Shown here in pieces: positions 53,671 through 63,436 of a DNA stretch of 64,000 bases (position 1 is its first letter; every line of letters starts with the position of its first letter). The notes under the pieces were generated by a model. It was given only the letters and a program-made list of their open reading frames with translations. It searched no databases and was not told where the DNA came from. This stretch comes from Bermanella sp. WJH001. GTDB taxonomy: Bacteria > Pseudomonadota > Gammaproteobacteria > Pseudomonadales > Oceanobacteraceae. The position numbers and the translations under genes are program-made. The DNA is taken from contig NZ_JASJOO010000003.1 in assembly GCF_030070105.1 (NCBI RefSeq), forward strand, positions 419,155 to 483,154, given 5' to 3'.

Positions 53671-54849
53671 ATGATTAACATCAAGCAATCTATTAGCGAT
53701 ACTTGGCTAGAAGCGAAAGAGCGCTGGTTTCCAAGCAAAGAAGACTCCACCGTACCACTTGATCAAGTAAGCCGTTTTTATCAAACGGATTTTTATTTAT
53801 CGCTTGATGCTGGCCTTAAAAGCGCATTTTATGACGGCCCACTAGGGGGCTTAGATTCCCGTATTATCGAACGAAAAGATATCGAGTTTTTACAAGACTG
53901 CCATCGTTTATGGAAAAGCGGACGCAATGTTAGCTGCGGCATATATGGTGAGAAAGGTACCGGTTTATCCACCTTGCTAAACATGTTTGCACACGATCTC
54001 AAACAACAAGATCAAACCTATAAATTACTCAGCCTAGAGCGACGCTTGAGCAGCGAGCAAGATGTCATAGAAGTAATTGGCCGTTTACTGAATGTTGAAT
54101 CAAACGAATATCAACTGGATCAATTTATTGAGGCCATTAATCAATTGCCTGCACAGGTGGTGATTCTTGATAATATTCACTTTCTGGTGCAACGCACCGT
54201 CAATGCGCAAGTGGTTATCGACACTTTAAGTGCGATTATTTTAGCAAGCCGCGGGCTTCACTTTTGGGTGCTCGCCAGTGAAGAGCAAGCATGGCGACGC
54301 CTATGTTATGGTTATCAATTTGAGCATTTATTTTCTCACCAGCAACAAATTCCCAATTTTAATGAGCGCCAAATTCGAGATTTATTAATTAAGCGTTTTT
54401 CTTATGGTGGCTTTCACACCATTAATGATATTTCTATTGAAGAATTAGCGCAGGAAAAAAGCCCAATAAATGACGTGGCCAAGCGCAGTAAAGGCTGTGT
54501 CGAACTTGGATTATTTTATTGCTTAAACAATCTAACCTATGGCACTAAGCCACAGAGTATTTTTATCATGCCCCCGCAAGAAGTGGACATGACCGCCCTT
54601 AAAAGGCTCACTCAAGTTGAATTATTTACGCTGGCTGAAATAAGCACTCATGGCCAACTGTCGATTAAAGAGCATCACAGAATTTTTCGCATCAGCTTAA
54701 ATGAAAGCAAAATGATCTTAGAACATTTACGCGTTTTAGGGCTTTTAGATAAAAACGAAGAAATCACTCGCAGCGACGCTTACAGCTTAAAGCTGATCAC
54801 CTCAGCCATGGTGATTCGTTATTTAATCTCTATGAATTATTTATACTAG
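53671..54849 (+). CDS. AAA/STAND-like ATPase with altered P-loop
   Basis: A 392-residue protein resembling the ExeA/TniB-like AAA group: Walker A position GEKGTGLST at residues 93-101, Walker B VVILDNIH (163-170), a sensor-1-like FWVLASEE strand, and a C-terminal winged-helix-like part. The conserved P-loop Lys is replaced by Leu, so nucleotide hydrolysis is doubtful. ATG 53671 is preferred; GTG 53665 adds two residues. The next gene, a MscS channel, starts 7 bases after the stop, so the two are a coupled pair. No published name for this pair comes to mind. Confidence 0.7.
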   Translation: MINIKQSISDTWLEAKERWFPSKEDSTVPLDQVSRFYQTDFYLSLDAGLKSAFYDGPLGGLDSRIIERKDIEFLQDCHRLWKSGRNVSCGIYGEKGTGLSTLLNMFAHDLKQQDQTYKLLSLERRLSSEQDVIEVIGRLLNVESNEYQLDQFIEAINQLPAQVVILDNIHFLVQRTVNAQVVIDTLSAIILASRGLHFWVLASEEQAWRRLCYGYQFEHLFSHQQQIPNFNERQIRDLLIKRFSYGGFHTINDISIEELAQEKSPINDVAKRSKGCVELGLFYCLNNLTYGTKPQSIFIMPPQEVDMTALKRLTQVELFTLAEISTHGQLSIKEHHRIFRISLNESKMILEHLRVLGLLDKNEEITRSDAYSLKLITSAMVIRYLISMNYLY

Positions 54850-54856
54850 GTGACCC

Positions 54857-55690
54857 ATGGAAGATAATATTGTTCAGCAGTTTTTCTCGCTCTTTTCTTT
54901 CACCACTCTACTATCTATTGTAGGGGTTATTCTAGCCACTTGGACCTTATTATTTGGCACCCGTTGGTCAATTGATACGTTAGTGGCTTACAAGCCAAAA
55001 TACAGAATTCAGTTATCACAAATCTTTCCTGCTGTACGCATTATGATTTGGGTGATAACCATTCACTACATTGTATTTATTATTTTAAAGCCACCTCAAT
55101 CTATCGTATATGCTTCTCTTGGTTCTTTAGGTTTAGCGCTAGGTTTAGCCTCTCAAGATGCCATTCGTAATTTTGTAGCGGGCGTGATGATGGCAGTTGC
55201 ACCAAGATTTAAAGTGGGAGACATGGTGCAAATTGGCGAGCATTACGGTGAGGTCACCAGTTTAGATTTAAGCACCACCAAACTACGTACCTTTGACGAC
55301 AACTTAATTACGGTGCCCAATGGTGACATTTTAAAAATGCCCATTAGTAATGCCAATAGTGGCGAGCTGAATGAATTAGTGGCCATAAACTTACACCTGC
55401 CTGTTAGCATTCCTGTTGCAAAGTTAAAATCCATTGCATTAAATGCAGCAAAATGTAGCCATTATGTGTATTTAAAAAAACCAATAACTGCCACGGTTTT
55501 TCCCGTATTTGATAAAGCGTTTTACTACAATCTAACGGTTAAAGCCTACGTACTTGATGTCCGTTTAGAGCGCGCCATGGCAACGGATATTTCAGAACGA
55601 GTGATCGAAGCGCTAAACGAGCAAGCCCTGTTTGTAGGCACGTCATTTGAAAGTAAACACAACCCAGAAACAATGCTTGTTAAAAGCTGA
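54857..55690 (+). CDS. MscS-type mechanosensitive channel
   Basis: A 277-residue protein with three predicted membrane segments; the third contains SLGSLGLALGLASQDAIRNFVAGVMM, the Gly/Ala-packed pore helix of MscS, followed by FKVGDMVQIGEHYGEVTSLDLSTTKLRTFDDNLITVPNGDI, the beta domain signature. Size is near the E. coli MscS (286). It is linked by a 7-base gap to the ATPase-like gene upstream, an unusual partner for an MscS channel. Confidence 0.92.
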   Translation: MEDNIVQQFFSLFSFTTLLSIVGVILATWTLLFGTRWSIDTLVAYKPKYRIQLSQIFPAVRIMIWVITIHYIVFIILKPPQSIVYASLGSLGLALGLASQDAIRNFVAGVMMAVAPRFKVGDMVQIGEHYGEVTSLDLSTTKLRTFDDNLITVPNGDILKMPISNANSGELNELVAINLHLPVSIPVAKLKSIALNAAKCSHYVYLKKPITATVFPVFDKAFYYNLTVKAYVLDVRLERAMATDISERVIEALNEQALFVGTSFESKHNPETMLVKS

Positions 55691-55694
55691 AGCC

Positions 55695-56615
55695 TTAGGC
55701 GTTATCTTTACCAATGCGCATTAATACATACTGAAAAATATTATGCCGAGCAGCCCAACGTAAAAACAGGGCTGTTCCTATGTATTTTGACCAGCCGATA
55801 TTTTTTAGCACACGTTGTTTATCATCAATATTCTTCAGGTTTTTTACATTCTGCCTGAATTGAAATACCCAGTGTGAAAAAGGCCGCATAACCTGTGCTG
55901 ATAAATCCTCGTATTCTAATAGACTGAGATTAACCTGTTTTAATTGCGCCTCATAATCTTGACGAATTTTAAGATTAGAAAAAGGGATATGACTAAAATA
56001 ACAAACCATTTTTAGCAATACCAACAGCACAGGGTTTTGCACGGGCTTCGTTAATATCAAGTCAGTTAATACCAGTTCAGATGAATCACCTTGATCTTTT
56101 TGATGATGCAAATGATCAGCACACAATGAAAAAAAGTTGGTTTTATTTGAAAAATGATAAACGCAATCTAACGCAATAATACGATCAAACGTATTTGGCA
56201 AGCCTTGCCATGCTTTAGCTTGTGTTGCATCACCGCGACACAGTTGAGCCTTGCCGTTCAATATTGCTAACTTTTGCTGGGCATACTGTGTTTGTATCTG
56301 CGAATAATTAATACCCCAGATATTTTTCACACCAAACTGATGCTGCCAATGAATGATCTGATCACCACAACCAAAGCCCACATCTAAAATATGATGATTC
56401 GGTTTTAATTGAGTGGCATGGCCGAGTGTATCGGCGAGCCTAGCAGCCGCTGCACTGTACTGATGTATACACTCGCCATGTTCATCAACCCAATAACCTA
56501 AGTTTCCCCAGCTGCCATCAAGCTCTAAAGTTTGGCAATTAAGATTCAAGACAACATCTTGTAGGTCATGAAACTCTTGGCCAAAATCAACCGGCCATTG
56601 ATGTTGATTATTCAT
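55695..56615 (-). CDS. Class I SAM-dependent methyltransferase
   Basis: A 306-residue methyltransferase: SAM motif I LDVGFGCGDQIIHW, WGINYSQIQTQYAQQ after strand 2, and DRIIALDCVYHF for strand 4. The first residues (ELDGSWGNLGYWVDEHGECIHQYSAAAARLADTLG) resemble small-molecule methyltransferases of the cyclopropane/tocopherol group. It overlaps the stop or start of the FAD-oxidoreductase gene by one base, so both act together. Substrate unknown; it occupies the position where a cyclopropane-fatty-acid synthase often sits next to such oxidoreductases. Confidence 0.85.
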   Translation of the reverse strand: MNNQHQWPVDFGQEFHDLQDVVLNLNCQTLELDGSWGNLGYWVDEHGECIHQYSAAAARLADTLGHATQLKPNHHILDVGFGCGDQIIHWQHQFGVKNIWGINYSQIQTQYAQQKLAILNGKAQLCRGDATQAKAWQGLPNTFDRIIALDCVYHFSNKTNFFSLCADHLHHQKDQGDSSELVLTDLILTKPVQNPVLLVLLKMVCYFSHIPFSNLKIRQDYEAQLKQVNLSLLEYEDLSAQVMRPFSHWVFQFRQNVKNLKNIDDKQRVLKNIGWSKYIGTALFLRWAARHNIFQYVLMRIGKDNA

Positions 56616-57994
56616 TAAGCATACGCAGGGTCTGTATGCACATCACGTGCGGGTTTTGAGTTTGAGGCCGCCCAAGGTACTTCAACGCCCAGCTCTTTTG
56701 CAATTGCCACACTGGACTCCACCGCGGCATCCAATAACGGAAACCGATTGGCCATATATGAGCCGCAAATTTTAACCGAACTTTGTTTGTTCAGCTGTTG
56801 CAGGGCTTGAATAGACTCACGGCTTGCCAGTGTCACCAGTGGGCGTGAAAACTGTGCTTGGCTAATGACCGATTCTGCAGCAGGTTGCTTAATTGGATGC
56901 CATGTTTGAAAAACCGGTTGTTGCTCTTTATAAGTACTAAACGCCTTGGTTAAATCCACCGTTGTGGCCGCTCTATTTTCATCTTCACTGAGCAAGTAAC
57001 TCACTGGACTGGCTTGCTTGGCATCAAATATAAGGGAAGAGTCCGTATGCAAAACCATGGTCGAGTGCTCAAGAGGAATAGAAGCAAGTAGTTTAGCTTG
57101 CTGTTGCTGCACAGGGCTGTCACTTAACGATAGTATATTGGCCGCAATGTCAGCCTGACATGCCACCACCACCTGATCAAATTCATTAATGGTGAGTTGA
57201 TTGGATTGAATATCTTTGACCGTCACACAAACGCTTGCAGCGCGCTGCTCAACCTTTATGACTTCATGGCAACATTTAACCCGATAACCTTTTGTGATCT
57301 TAGGAATAATCCCATCTACGCCTTGTTTGGCCCGCACAATTCCTTGTTTCATCACGCCACAGGTTAAATATTCTAATATTAAGTCGGCCGGATAATTACC
57401 CACTGATTCAAAATCACAGGTTAAGGTGACAGCCAATGCAGGCAGCAACATGTGATCAATAAATTGAGGTGAAAATTGTTGGCTTGATACATACTCTCTA
57501 AACGTAATGCCCGCTAAATAAGATCTATTTTTCACAAAGTCTTTTTTAATGGTTTTAAAAAATCGCCATTGCTGATAGGTCAACGCTAAACCGGTTTTGG
57601 TTAAACTATTGCGATTTAAATAACTTAACCGGAAACCCAATATTTGACGATTGTGATACTGGAAAAAAGGACTGATCACATTTTTGTCTGATAAATATTG
57701 AAACACACCAGCGTGATCACTGGCTTCCATTTCAATACCCAAATACTCATAAAGAGAAAACAAACTAGGATAATAACTGGGAGTAAATATGCGCAAAGGA
57801 ATGTCGATACGGGTGCTTAAACCATTGGAATGGTAATCCGCTGTGAACACCCCCATACCAGCCGTGGGGTGGCGCTCATACAATGTCACATCGTACTGTT
57901 TACTTAGCAACCACGCAGCAGACAACCCAGCTAAACCAGCACCGATAACAGCTAACCTAGGTTTGACTTCTGCTGATTCAATATTTGCCGTCAT
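56615..57994 (-). CDS. FAD/NAD-binding oxidoreductase (COG2907-like amine-oxidase fold)
   Basis: A 459-residue flavoprotein with the dinucleotide motif LAVIGAGLAGLSAAWLLSKQYDVTLYERHPTAG at residues 13-46 and the C-terminal SVKICGSYMANRFPLLDAAVESSVAIAKEL block that closes the FAD site. It resembles the predicted NAD/FAD-binding protein often linked to cfa and DUF1365 genes in lipid-modification clusters. Here the partner is a generic methyltransferase, translationally coupled by a one-base overlap. The reaction is unknown; modification of an acyl or lipid substrate is a guess from context. Confidence 0.82.
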   Translation of the reverse strand: MTANIESAEVKPRLAVIGAGLAGLSAAWLLSKQYDVTLYERHPTAGMGVFTADYHSNGLSTRIDIPLRIFTPSYYPSLFSLYEYLGIEMEASDHAGVFQYLSDKNVISPFFQYHNRQILGFRLSYLNRNSLTKTGLALTYQQWRFFKTIKKDFVKNRSYLAGITFREYVSSQQFSPQFIDHMLLPALAVTLTCDFESVGNYPADLILEYLTCGVMKQGIVRAKQGVDGIIPKITKGYRVKCCHEVIKVEQRAASVCVTVKDIQSNQLTINEFDQVVVACQADIAANILSLSDSPVQQQQAKLLASIPLEHSTMVLHTDSSLIFDAKQASPVSYLLSEDENRAATTVDLTKAFSTYKEQQPVFQTWHPIKQPAAESVISQAQFSRPLVTLASRESIQALQQLNKQSSVKICGSYMANRFPLLDAAVESSVAIAKELGVEVPWAASNSKPARDVHTDPAYA

Positions 57995-58175
57995 ACTGGA
58001 TTCCTGCTCACTATTATCATGTGATACTAAATCTCATAATTTATGCAAACAAGGTTACTTTAGAACAGATTGTTGACTTTAAAGGACAGCAAAAAACCAT
58101 CAACAGCAAAATGGCTAGTCCCTTTGAGATTTGGCTGGCATACTTAGCCCAAATAAAAAGTTGTAAGGGAATATC

Positions 58176-58970
58176 ATGTTAATGGATGTGCTGGGCATTT
58201 TAATTGGATTTATTGCCATAATGCTCCTATTCAGTTTATTGGTCACGGCATTAGTTCACGGTGCACAAGCCGCACTGAACTTACGATTTAAAAATCTTAA
58301 AGTGGTGCTTAATCAATTTTTTCAAAACATGGATTTTGTTGAGCAAAAGGTTACCAATGCCATCCTCAGTCATATTGAAAATCAATTCCCAAATGGCCTG
58401 TATGCCACCGCCTTGCCGCTGAATATTCCTGGCAACCGTCTAAAGCTGACCAGCATTGGTCAACAAGAACTCATTACCATTATTAATAATACCCGTGATG
58501 TGAGCATTGAAGAAAAAGAGCAGTTAAAAAAGAAAGTGCAGGATCACTTTCAAACCCTTGAAGAGATCATGAGTCAACGCTTTAAACAGTGGATGCATCA
58601 AATCAGCATTGCATTAGCGTTTGTGCTTTGCTTTGTATTTCAACTTAATTGTTTTTCAGTATTAAGCCAACTGAATCACGACAGTGCCTTTCGCCAGCAA
58701 ACATTAATACTGGCTGATCAACTTAATACACAAGCTTCAACAGCGGATATGCAAAGTGACACCCTGCAAAATCATTTATCATCGCTGCAATTTGAAATAA
58801 CACCCAAGCAATGGCCTAGCTATTATTTTGCCTTAGAGGTCTCTACTTTAAGTCATTGGTTAGGCATTATTTTTAGCAGTATATTAATTTCATTGGGCGC
58901 ACCATTTTGGTTTAACCGCTTAAAAGACATGGCGAGCCTGCGCGATAACTTATCAAAAGCAAAAACCTAG
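58176..58970 (+). CDS. Membrane protein, unknown
   Basis: A 264-residue protein with an N-terminal membrane segment (LGILIGFIAIMLLFSLLVTALVHG), a charged cytoplasmic middle, a central segment (ISIALAFVLCFVFQLNCFSVLS) and a C-terminal one. It ends with SLGAPFWFNRLKDMASLRDNL, a tail seen in several uncharacterised bacterial membrane proteins. It follows AAGGGA 8 bases before the ATG and precedes hinT by 21 bases. No function assignable. Confidence 0.7.
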   Translation: MLMDVLGILIGFIAIMLLFSLLVTALVHGAQAALNLRFKNLKVVLNQFFQNMDFVEQKVTNAILSHIENQFPNGLYATALPLNIPGNRLKLTSIGQQELITIINNTRDVSIEEKEQLKKKVQDHFQTLEEIMSQRFKQWMHQISIALAFVLCFVFQLNCFSVLSQLNHDSAFRQQTLILADQLNTQASTADMQSDTLQNHLSSLQFEITPKQWPSYYFALEVSTLSHWLGIIFSSILISLGAPFWFNRLKDMASLRDNLSKAKT

Positions 58971-59351
<381 letters not shown>

Positions 59352-59398
59352 TTCATTCTTTATATCATTACGTTTTTAACAACGTGTTCGCTATTTTT

Positions 59399-59430
59399 TA
59401 AAGCCCATTATATTAATATGGGCTTTTTCT
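59399..59430 (+). terminator. Terminator after hinT
   Basis: Stem AAGCCCAT (59401-59408) pairs with ATGGGCTT (59418-59425), followed by TTTCT. Its presence shows that the next gene starts after it, at 59448, not inside the hairpin. Confidence 0.85.
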
Positions 59431-59447
59431 ATTCTGAGTATATTTAT

Positions 59448-59993
59448 ATGAATACTAGTAAAATCCTTGTATTAGCCATACCACTATTGTTGCTTGGCTG
59501 CACAGTGGAAGACGAAGACAGTACGGCTTTAGAAGGCACATGGCAGTCGGAAGAATTTGCTAGCAGTGGCCAACTGAGTGATATTATTTATCATTTTGAT
59601 GGTAATAAGTTTAATGAACTCATCTCACTTAAAAATTCTGAAGGAAAATATACACTGACAGAAAATAAGGGGACTTTAGAAATACTTGATGAAACCATTA
59701 CCACTGAATCTGGACTAACGGCTTATCAAATAAACCTCACATATGATCGCGATAGTAACCCACTGGTCAAACAAATTGCCTACATCTCAGATAAAGCTTT
59801 ATTTTTAGGTAATACAAAAGAAGTCACTGGGGAGACCGAAAAAACCGCTTGTGAAGGTGACACGTACAGTACCAAAACAACAGACATTGAAATCGTAAAT
59901 GGGGCCGTTGTTAGCTTTGAAGAGGTCACAAAATGTTTTCTGCGGCCTTCTACGCTCAATTTGAGTTTTCCGTATAACCAGCAGTCTAATTAA
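59448..59993 (+). CDS. Predicted lipoprotein, unknown
   Basis: A 181-residue lipoprotein (lipobox LLLGC, Cys ~16). After the anchor comes an acidic linker and LEGTWQSEEF, a lipocalin-like 'GxW' opening, followed by alternating strand-like segments; a small beta barrel is plausible. I reject an upstream ATG at 59418 because it lies in the terminator stem of hinT. Two cysteines near the end (KTACEGD, TKCFL) may pair. It is convergent with the ybgE gene and overlaps its 3' end by 4 bases. Confidence 0.7.
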   Translation: MNTSKILVLAIPLLLLGCTVEDEDSTALEGTWQSEEFASSGQLSDIIYHFDGNKFNELISLKNSEGKYTLTENKGTLEILDETITTESGLTAYQINLTYDRDSNPLVKQIAYISDKALFLGNTKEVTGETEKTACEGDTYSTKTTDIEIVNGAVVSFEEVTKCFLRPSTLNLSFPYNQQSN

Positions 59994-60289
59994 AGTACCC
60001 ACATCCAAACCGCAAGGCCCGCTACGGGCCAACATAATATGGGGCTAAACATGACTTTAGCCACCATATTATAAGGTTTAAAGCCAATACCATGCACAAA
60101 GCAGCCGCACATGGCCAGCATCGCTAAACTCAACAAGCCATGGTCTAATTCTGTTAAATCACGGGCTATGTGCTGCGGGAACAATAAAACGAACACTGAC
60201 AAAGCAATGGCAATAATAAATGAAAAAATACGAGCAAGTGAATGATCAAAGCCTGCAAGTACCTTTATTATTATATTTTCATTGCTCAT
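59990..60289 (-). CDS. ybgE: Cyd operon membrane protein YbgE
   Basis: A 99-residue protein with three predicted membrane segments. The GFDHSLARIFSFIIAIALS start and HGIGFKPYNMVAKVMFSPILCWPVAGLAVWMW end fit the YbgE family, always encoded behind cydABX. Its function is not settled; it is dispensable for bd oxidase assembly in E. coli. Here it closes the cyd operon. Confidence 0.88.
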   Translation of the reverse strand: MSNENIIIKVLAGFDHSLARIFSFIIAIALSVFVLLFPQHIARDLTELDHGLLSLAMLAMCGCFVHGIGFKPYNMVAKVMFSPILCWPVAGLAVWMWVL

Positions 60290-60317
60290 ATAACCGCCTA
60301 TTTATATCACGTTTATT

Positions 60318-60434
60318 TTAGTCTTTAAGATCAGGTTCACGATCTAAATTTTCGTTCACCTCCAACCATAGTGCGTTTAAGATTCCAAAACTACAGGCCA
60401 ATAATACGCCTAATATCCAAGCAAAATACCACAT
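60318..60434 (-). CDS. cydX: Cytochrome bd-I small subunit CydX
   Basis: A 38-residue single-span protein beginning MWYFAWILGVLLACSFGILN, followed by ALWLEVNENLD and a charged tail. This closely follows E. coli CydX (MWYFAWILGTLLACSFGVITAL), which is needed for haem stability in cytochrome bd. The gene lies between cydB and ybgE on the same strand, as expected, and is preceded by GAGGA-like bases. Confidence 0.95.
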   Translation of the reverse strand: MWYFAWILGVLLACSFGILNALWLEVNENLDREPDLKD

Positions 60435-60464
60435 AATATTATCCTCAATTTCTAAACGTAATAA

Positions 60465-61604
60465 TTAATAAGTGCCGTATTTATTATCTTCGATGTGCTG
60501 TGTGCTAATACGTCCCCACATTTTGTAGTAGCCCCATGTGGTGTACGCCAAAATAATTGGCACAAAAATCATCGCTACCACAAACATAATATTAAGAGTT
60601 TTTTCGCTAGAAACCACATCCCATACCGTCAAGCTGACCTGCGGATTAATGCTAGAGGGCATGATAAATGGGAACAGACTAAACCCTGCGGTGCATATGA
60701 TGCTGCTCACAGCCATTGAGCTTGATATAAATGTTAAAGCACTTTTATTTTTTAAGGTAAACAGCATGGTCAACAATAAACATGCAAATGCCAGAAGCGG
60801 TGCAACAATGGTTACAGGGTAAAGCGTATAGTTGTTTAACCAAGCCCCTTGCATGGTTGTCACCGTTTTCGCCATAGGTGTCATGGCTTGGCCCACTTCT
60901 TTGCTCATGTCGGTAATCACATATCCATCCACCCAAAACATTAAACACACACCAACAAACATAAAGGCAACAAAAGTGACTAGTGCCGTGATCAAGGTGG
61001 CGTTACGGGTACGCTCATGCAGTTCATCTTGAGTACGCATTTGTAAATACGCAGCGCCATGCATTACCAGCATGGCTAAACTCACCACACCCACCAACAA
61101 TGCAAACGGTGACAATAACTCGAAGAAGCCGCCCTCGTAAAAGCTACGCATGGTGTTATCAAGGGTAAAAGGCAAACCTAAAAATAAATTACCAAATGCC
61201 ACACCAAATACCAATGAAGGTACAGCGCCACCTATAGTTAACAACCAGTCCCAGTTATTACGCCATTTTACTTCTTCAATTTTTGATCGATACTCAAAGC
61301 CTACCGGACGAAAGAACATGGCAAATAACACAAGTAGTAATGCGAAATACAAACCACTAAAGGCCGTGGCATACACCACAGGCCAAGCCGCAAAAATAGC
61401 GCCACCTGCGGTAATAAACCATACCTGATTACCATCCCAATGCGGGCCAACCGTGTTAAGCATCACGCGACGCTCGTTATCGGTTTTACCCACCACTTTT
61501 AATAAACTCAACACACCCATATCAAAGCCGTCGGTCACCGCCCAGCCAATCAACAGCACGCCTATGAGCACCCACCAAATCAGTTTTAAACTTTCGTAAT
61601 CCAT
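60465..61604 (-). CDS. cydB: Cytochrome bd ubiquinol oxidase subunit II
   Basis: A 379-residue membrane subunit, the same length as in E. coli. The first helix ends GWAVTDGFDMGVLSLL with the conserved DGFDMG; the GPHWDGNQVWFITAGGAIFAAWP and FRPVGFEYRSK segments are canonical. It has eight to nine predicted membrane segments and no haem ligands of its own. Nine bases separate it from cydA. Confidence 0.97.
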   Translation of the reverse strand: MDYESLKLIWWVLIGVLLIGWAVTDGFDMGVLSLLKVVGKTDNERRVMLNTVGPHWDGNQVWFITAGGAIFAAWPVVYATAFSGLYFALLLVLFAMFFRPVGFEYRSKIEEVKWRNNWDWLLTIGGAVPSLVFGVAFGNLFLGLPFTLDNTMRSFYEGGFFELLSPFALLVGVVSLAMLVMHGAAYLQMRTQDELHERTRNATLITALVTFVAFMFVGVCLMFWVDGYVITDMSKEVGQAMTPMAKTVTTMQGAWLNNYTLYPVTIVAPLLAFACLLLTMLFTLKNKSALTFISSSMAVSSIICTAGFSLFPFIMPSSINPQVSLTVWDVVSSEKTLNIMFVVAMIFVPIILAYTTWGYYKMWGRISTQHIEDNKYGTY

Positions 61605-61613
61605 GATGGCTCC

Positions 61614-63215
61614 TTACACTAATTCTTTGCGTGATTGCTGAGGCACCGCTGCGTCAACACCACCTGAGTTTTTTTGCTCCCAGAAATAACGTCCAGTATG
61701 CAGAGCACTTGGGCCTAAGCGTGCAAACTTAATCATCAGATACATTTCAACAACTAATAGGCCGCTATAAAACACAATAAAGCCACTTAGACTTAACCAT
61801 AGGTCTGACGCACTGCGTGACGATACCGATAATGCAGTAGGTAAGATCTCACCAATAGACCAAGGCTGACGACCAAACTCCGCCACAAACCAACCCATTT
61901 CACAGGCGATCCAAGGGGCTGGTAAACACACGATTAATGCTTTTAATAACCAACGTTGATGCTCAACTGTGTGTTTCGCCGAGTAGTAAAATGATGCGGC
62001 GATTAAGAACAGCATAATGAAACCTAAACCCACCATAATGCGGAAGGTAAAAAACATGGGCACCACACGGGGGATGGTATCTTCTGCGGCCATTTGAATT
62101 TGTTCCTCTGAGGCATCCACTACGTTATCGGTGTAACGCTTAAGCAATAAGCCATAACCTAAATCCTTTTTCACTTCATTAAAGGCGGCGATATTTTCTT
62201 GGCTATCGTTACCGGATTTTAGTTCTTGCAAAATGCCATAAGCATTCATACCAGAGCGAATGCGCACTTCGTGTTCACTAATTAAGTCTTTAATCCCGGT
62301 CACTTCTTCATCCAATGAACGGGTAGCAATCAAACCTAACGCATAAGGAATTTTAATGGCGTAGTCCGTGTGCATGGTTTCTTCATTTGGCCAACCAATT
62401 AACGTAAATGAGGCCGGTGGTTCATGGGTATCCCATTCGGCTTCTATGGCTGCAAGCTTAGTACGCTGTACATCGCCCAATTCATAACCCGATTCATCAC
62501 CCAAAACGATAACCGATAAAATAGACGCCAAACCAAAGCTTGCAGCAATAGCAAATGAACGACGTGCAAACGGAAGGTCTCGTTTTTTCAGCATAAAGTA
62601 AGCACTGATCGCCAGTACAAACATGGCACCCGTGACATAACCTGCCGATACTGTGTGTACAAATTTTACTTGCGCCACTGGGTTAAAAATTAATTCAGAG
62701 AAACTGGTCATTTCCATGCGCATGGTTTCAAAATTAAATTCGGCACCCACTGGGTTTTGCATCCAGCCATTGGCGATCAAAATCCAAAGGGCTGATAAGT
62801 TAGAGCCTATGGCCACCAACCAAGTAACAACCAAGTGCTGATATTTAGTTAAGCGATCCCAACCAAAGAAAAATAAACCAATAAATGTGGATTCGAGAAA
62901 AAATGCCATCAAACCTTCAATAGCCAACGGTGCACCAAACACATCTCCCACGTAATGTGAGTAATAAGCCCAGTTAGTACCAAACTGAAACTCCATAGTA
63001 AGGCCCGTCGTCACACCCAGCGCAAAGTTAATACCGAATAACTTACCCCAGTATTTCACCATGTCTTTATAGACTTGTTTGCCCGTCATCACGTAAACGC
63101 TTTCCATGATGGCAAGAATAAACGCCAAACCTATGGTCAGCGGCACAAACAAGAAGTGATAAAACGCCGTGATGGCAAACTGCAACCGCGACAGATCAAC
63201 AACCGTATCATCCAT
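61614..63215 (-). CDS. cydA: Cytochrome bd ubiquinol oxidase subunit I
   Basis: A 533-residue haem-bearing subunit (E. coli 522). [25 protein letters not shown] gives the haem b595/d ligand His20; [18 protein letters not shown] near residue 440 and the [10 protein letters not shown]-like stretch are diagnostic. The Q-loop (about residues 255-380) is of the long type. Together with cydB and cydX it reduces O2 with ubiquinol at low oxygen tension and under stress without pumping protons. Confidence 0.97.
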   Translation of the reverse strand: MDDTVVDLSRLQFAITAFYHFLFVPLTIGLAFILAIMESVYVMTGKQVYKDMVKYWGKLFGINFALGVTTGLTMEFQFGTNWAYYSHYVGDVFGAPLAIEGLMAFFLESTFIGLFFFGWDRLTKYQHLVVTWLVAIGSNLSALWILIANGWMQNPVGAEFNFETMRMEMTSFSELIFNPVAQVKFVHTVSAGYVTGAMFVLAISAYFMLKKRDLPFARRSFAIAASFGLASILSVIVLGDESGYELGDVQRTKLAAIEAEWDTHEPPASFTLIGWPNEETMHTDYAIKIPYALGLIATRSLDEEVTGIKDLISEHEVRIRSGMNAYGILQELKSGNDSQENIAAFNEVKKDLGYGLLLKRYTDNVVDASEEQIQMAAEDTIPRVVPMFFTFRIMVGLGFIMLFLIAASFYYSAKHTVEHQRWLLKALIVCLPAPWIACEMGWFVAEFGRQPWSIGEILPTALSVSSRSASDLWLSLSGFIVFYSGLLVVEMYLMIKFARLGPSALHTGRYFWEQKNSGGVDAAVPQQSRKELV

Positions 63216-63217
63216 CG

Positions 63218-63424
63218 TTAATTCTCCGTGTGTTTAATAGTAGAAGGTGAATTCGGTAAACCCATATGTTGCTCAACGCTATTATTGGCCTGCGTTAAAT
63301 CCACTGGATCAGAAAAAAACTGCCACTTAATCATAAAAATCACTACCAACTTAATCAGCAAAACAAGGGTGATTTCTCGTACCAGTGGAATCTTAAAAAT
63401 TGATTGTTGCTGTTGCTTTTGCAC
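63218..63424 (-). CDS. cydP: Putative cytochrome oxidase small subunit CydP
   Basis: A 68-residue protein with one membrane span ([22 protein letters not shown]) and a short C-terminal tail. The pattern 'I.LVREI..VL.IKL..IF.IK..FFSDPV' matches small proteins encoded immediately before cydA in many marine gammaproteobacteria and named CydP. It begins 12 bases after the regulator stop and ends 2 bases before cydA, so it is the first gene of the oxidase set. Confidence 0.85.
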   Translation of the reverse strand: MQKQQQQSIFKIPLVREITLVLLIKLVVIFMIKWQFFSDPVDLTQANNSVEQHMGLPNSPSTIKHTEN

Positions 63425-63436
63425 AATACCCCCAGT

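Noticed and set aside
59418-59447. Upstream ATG for the 59448 lipoprotein
   Set aside because: It lies within the right arm of the hinT terminator hairpin, and it would bury the lipoprotein signal.
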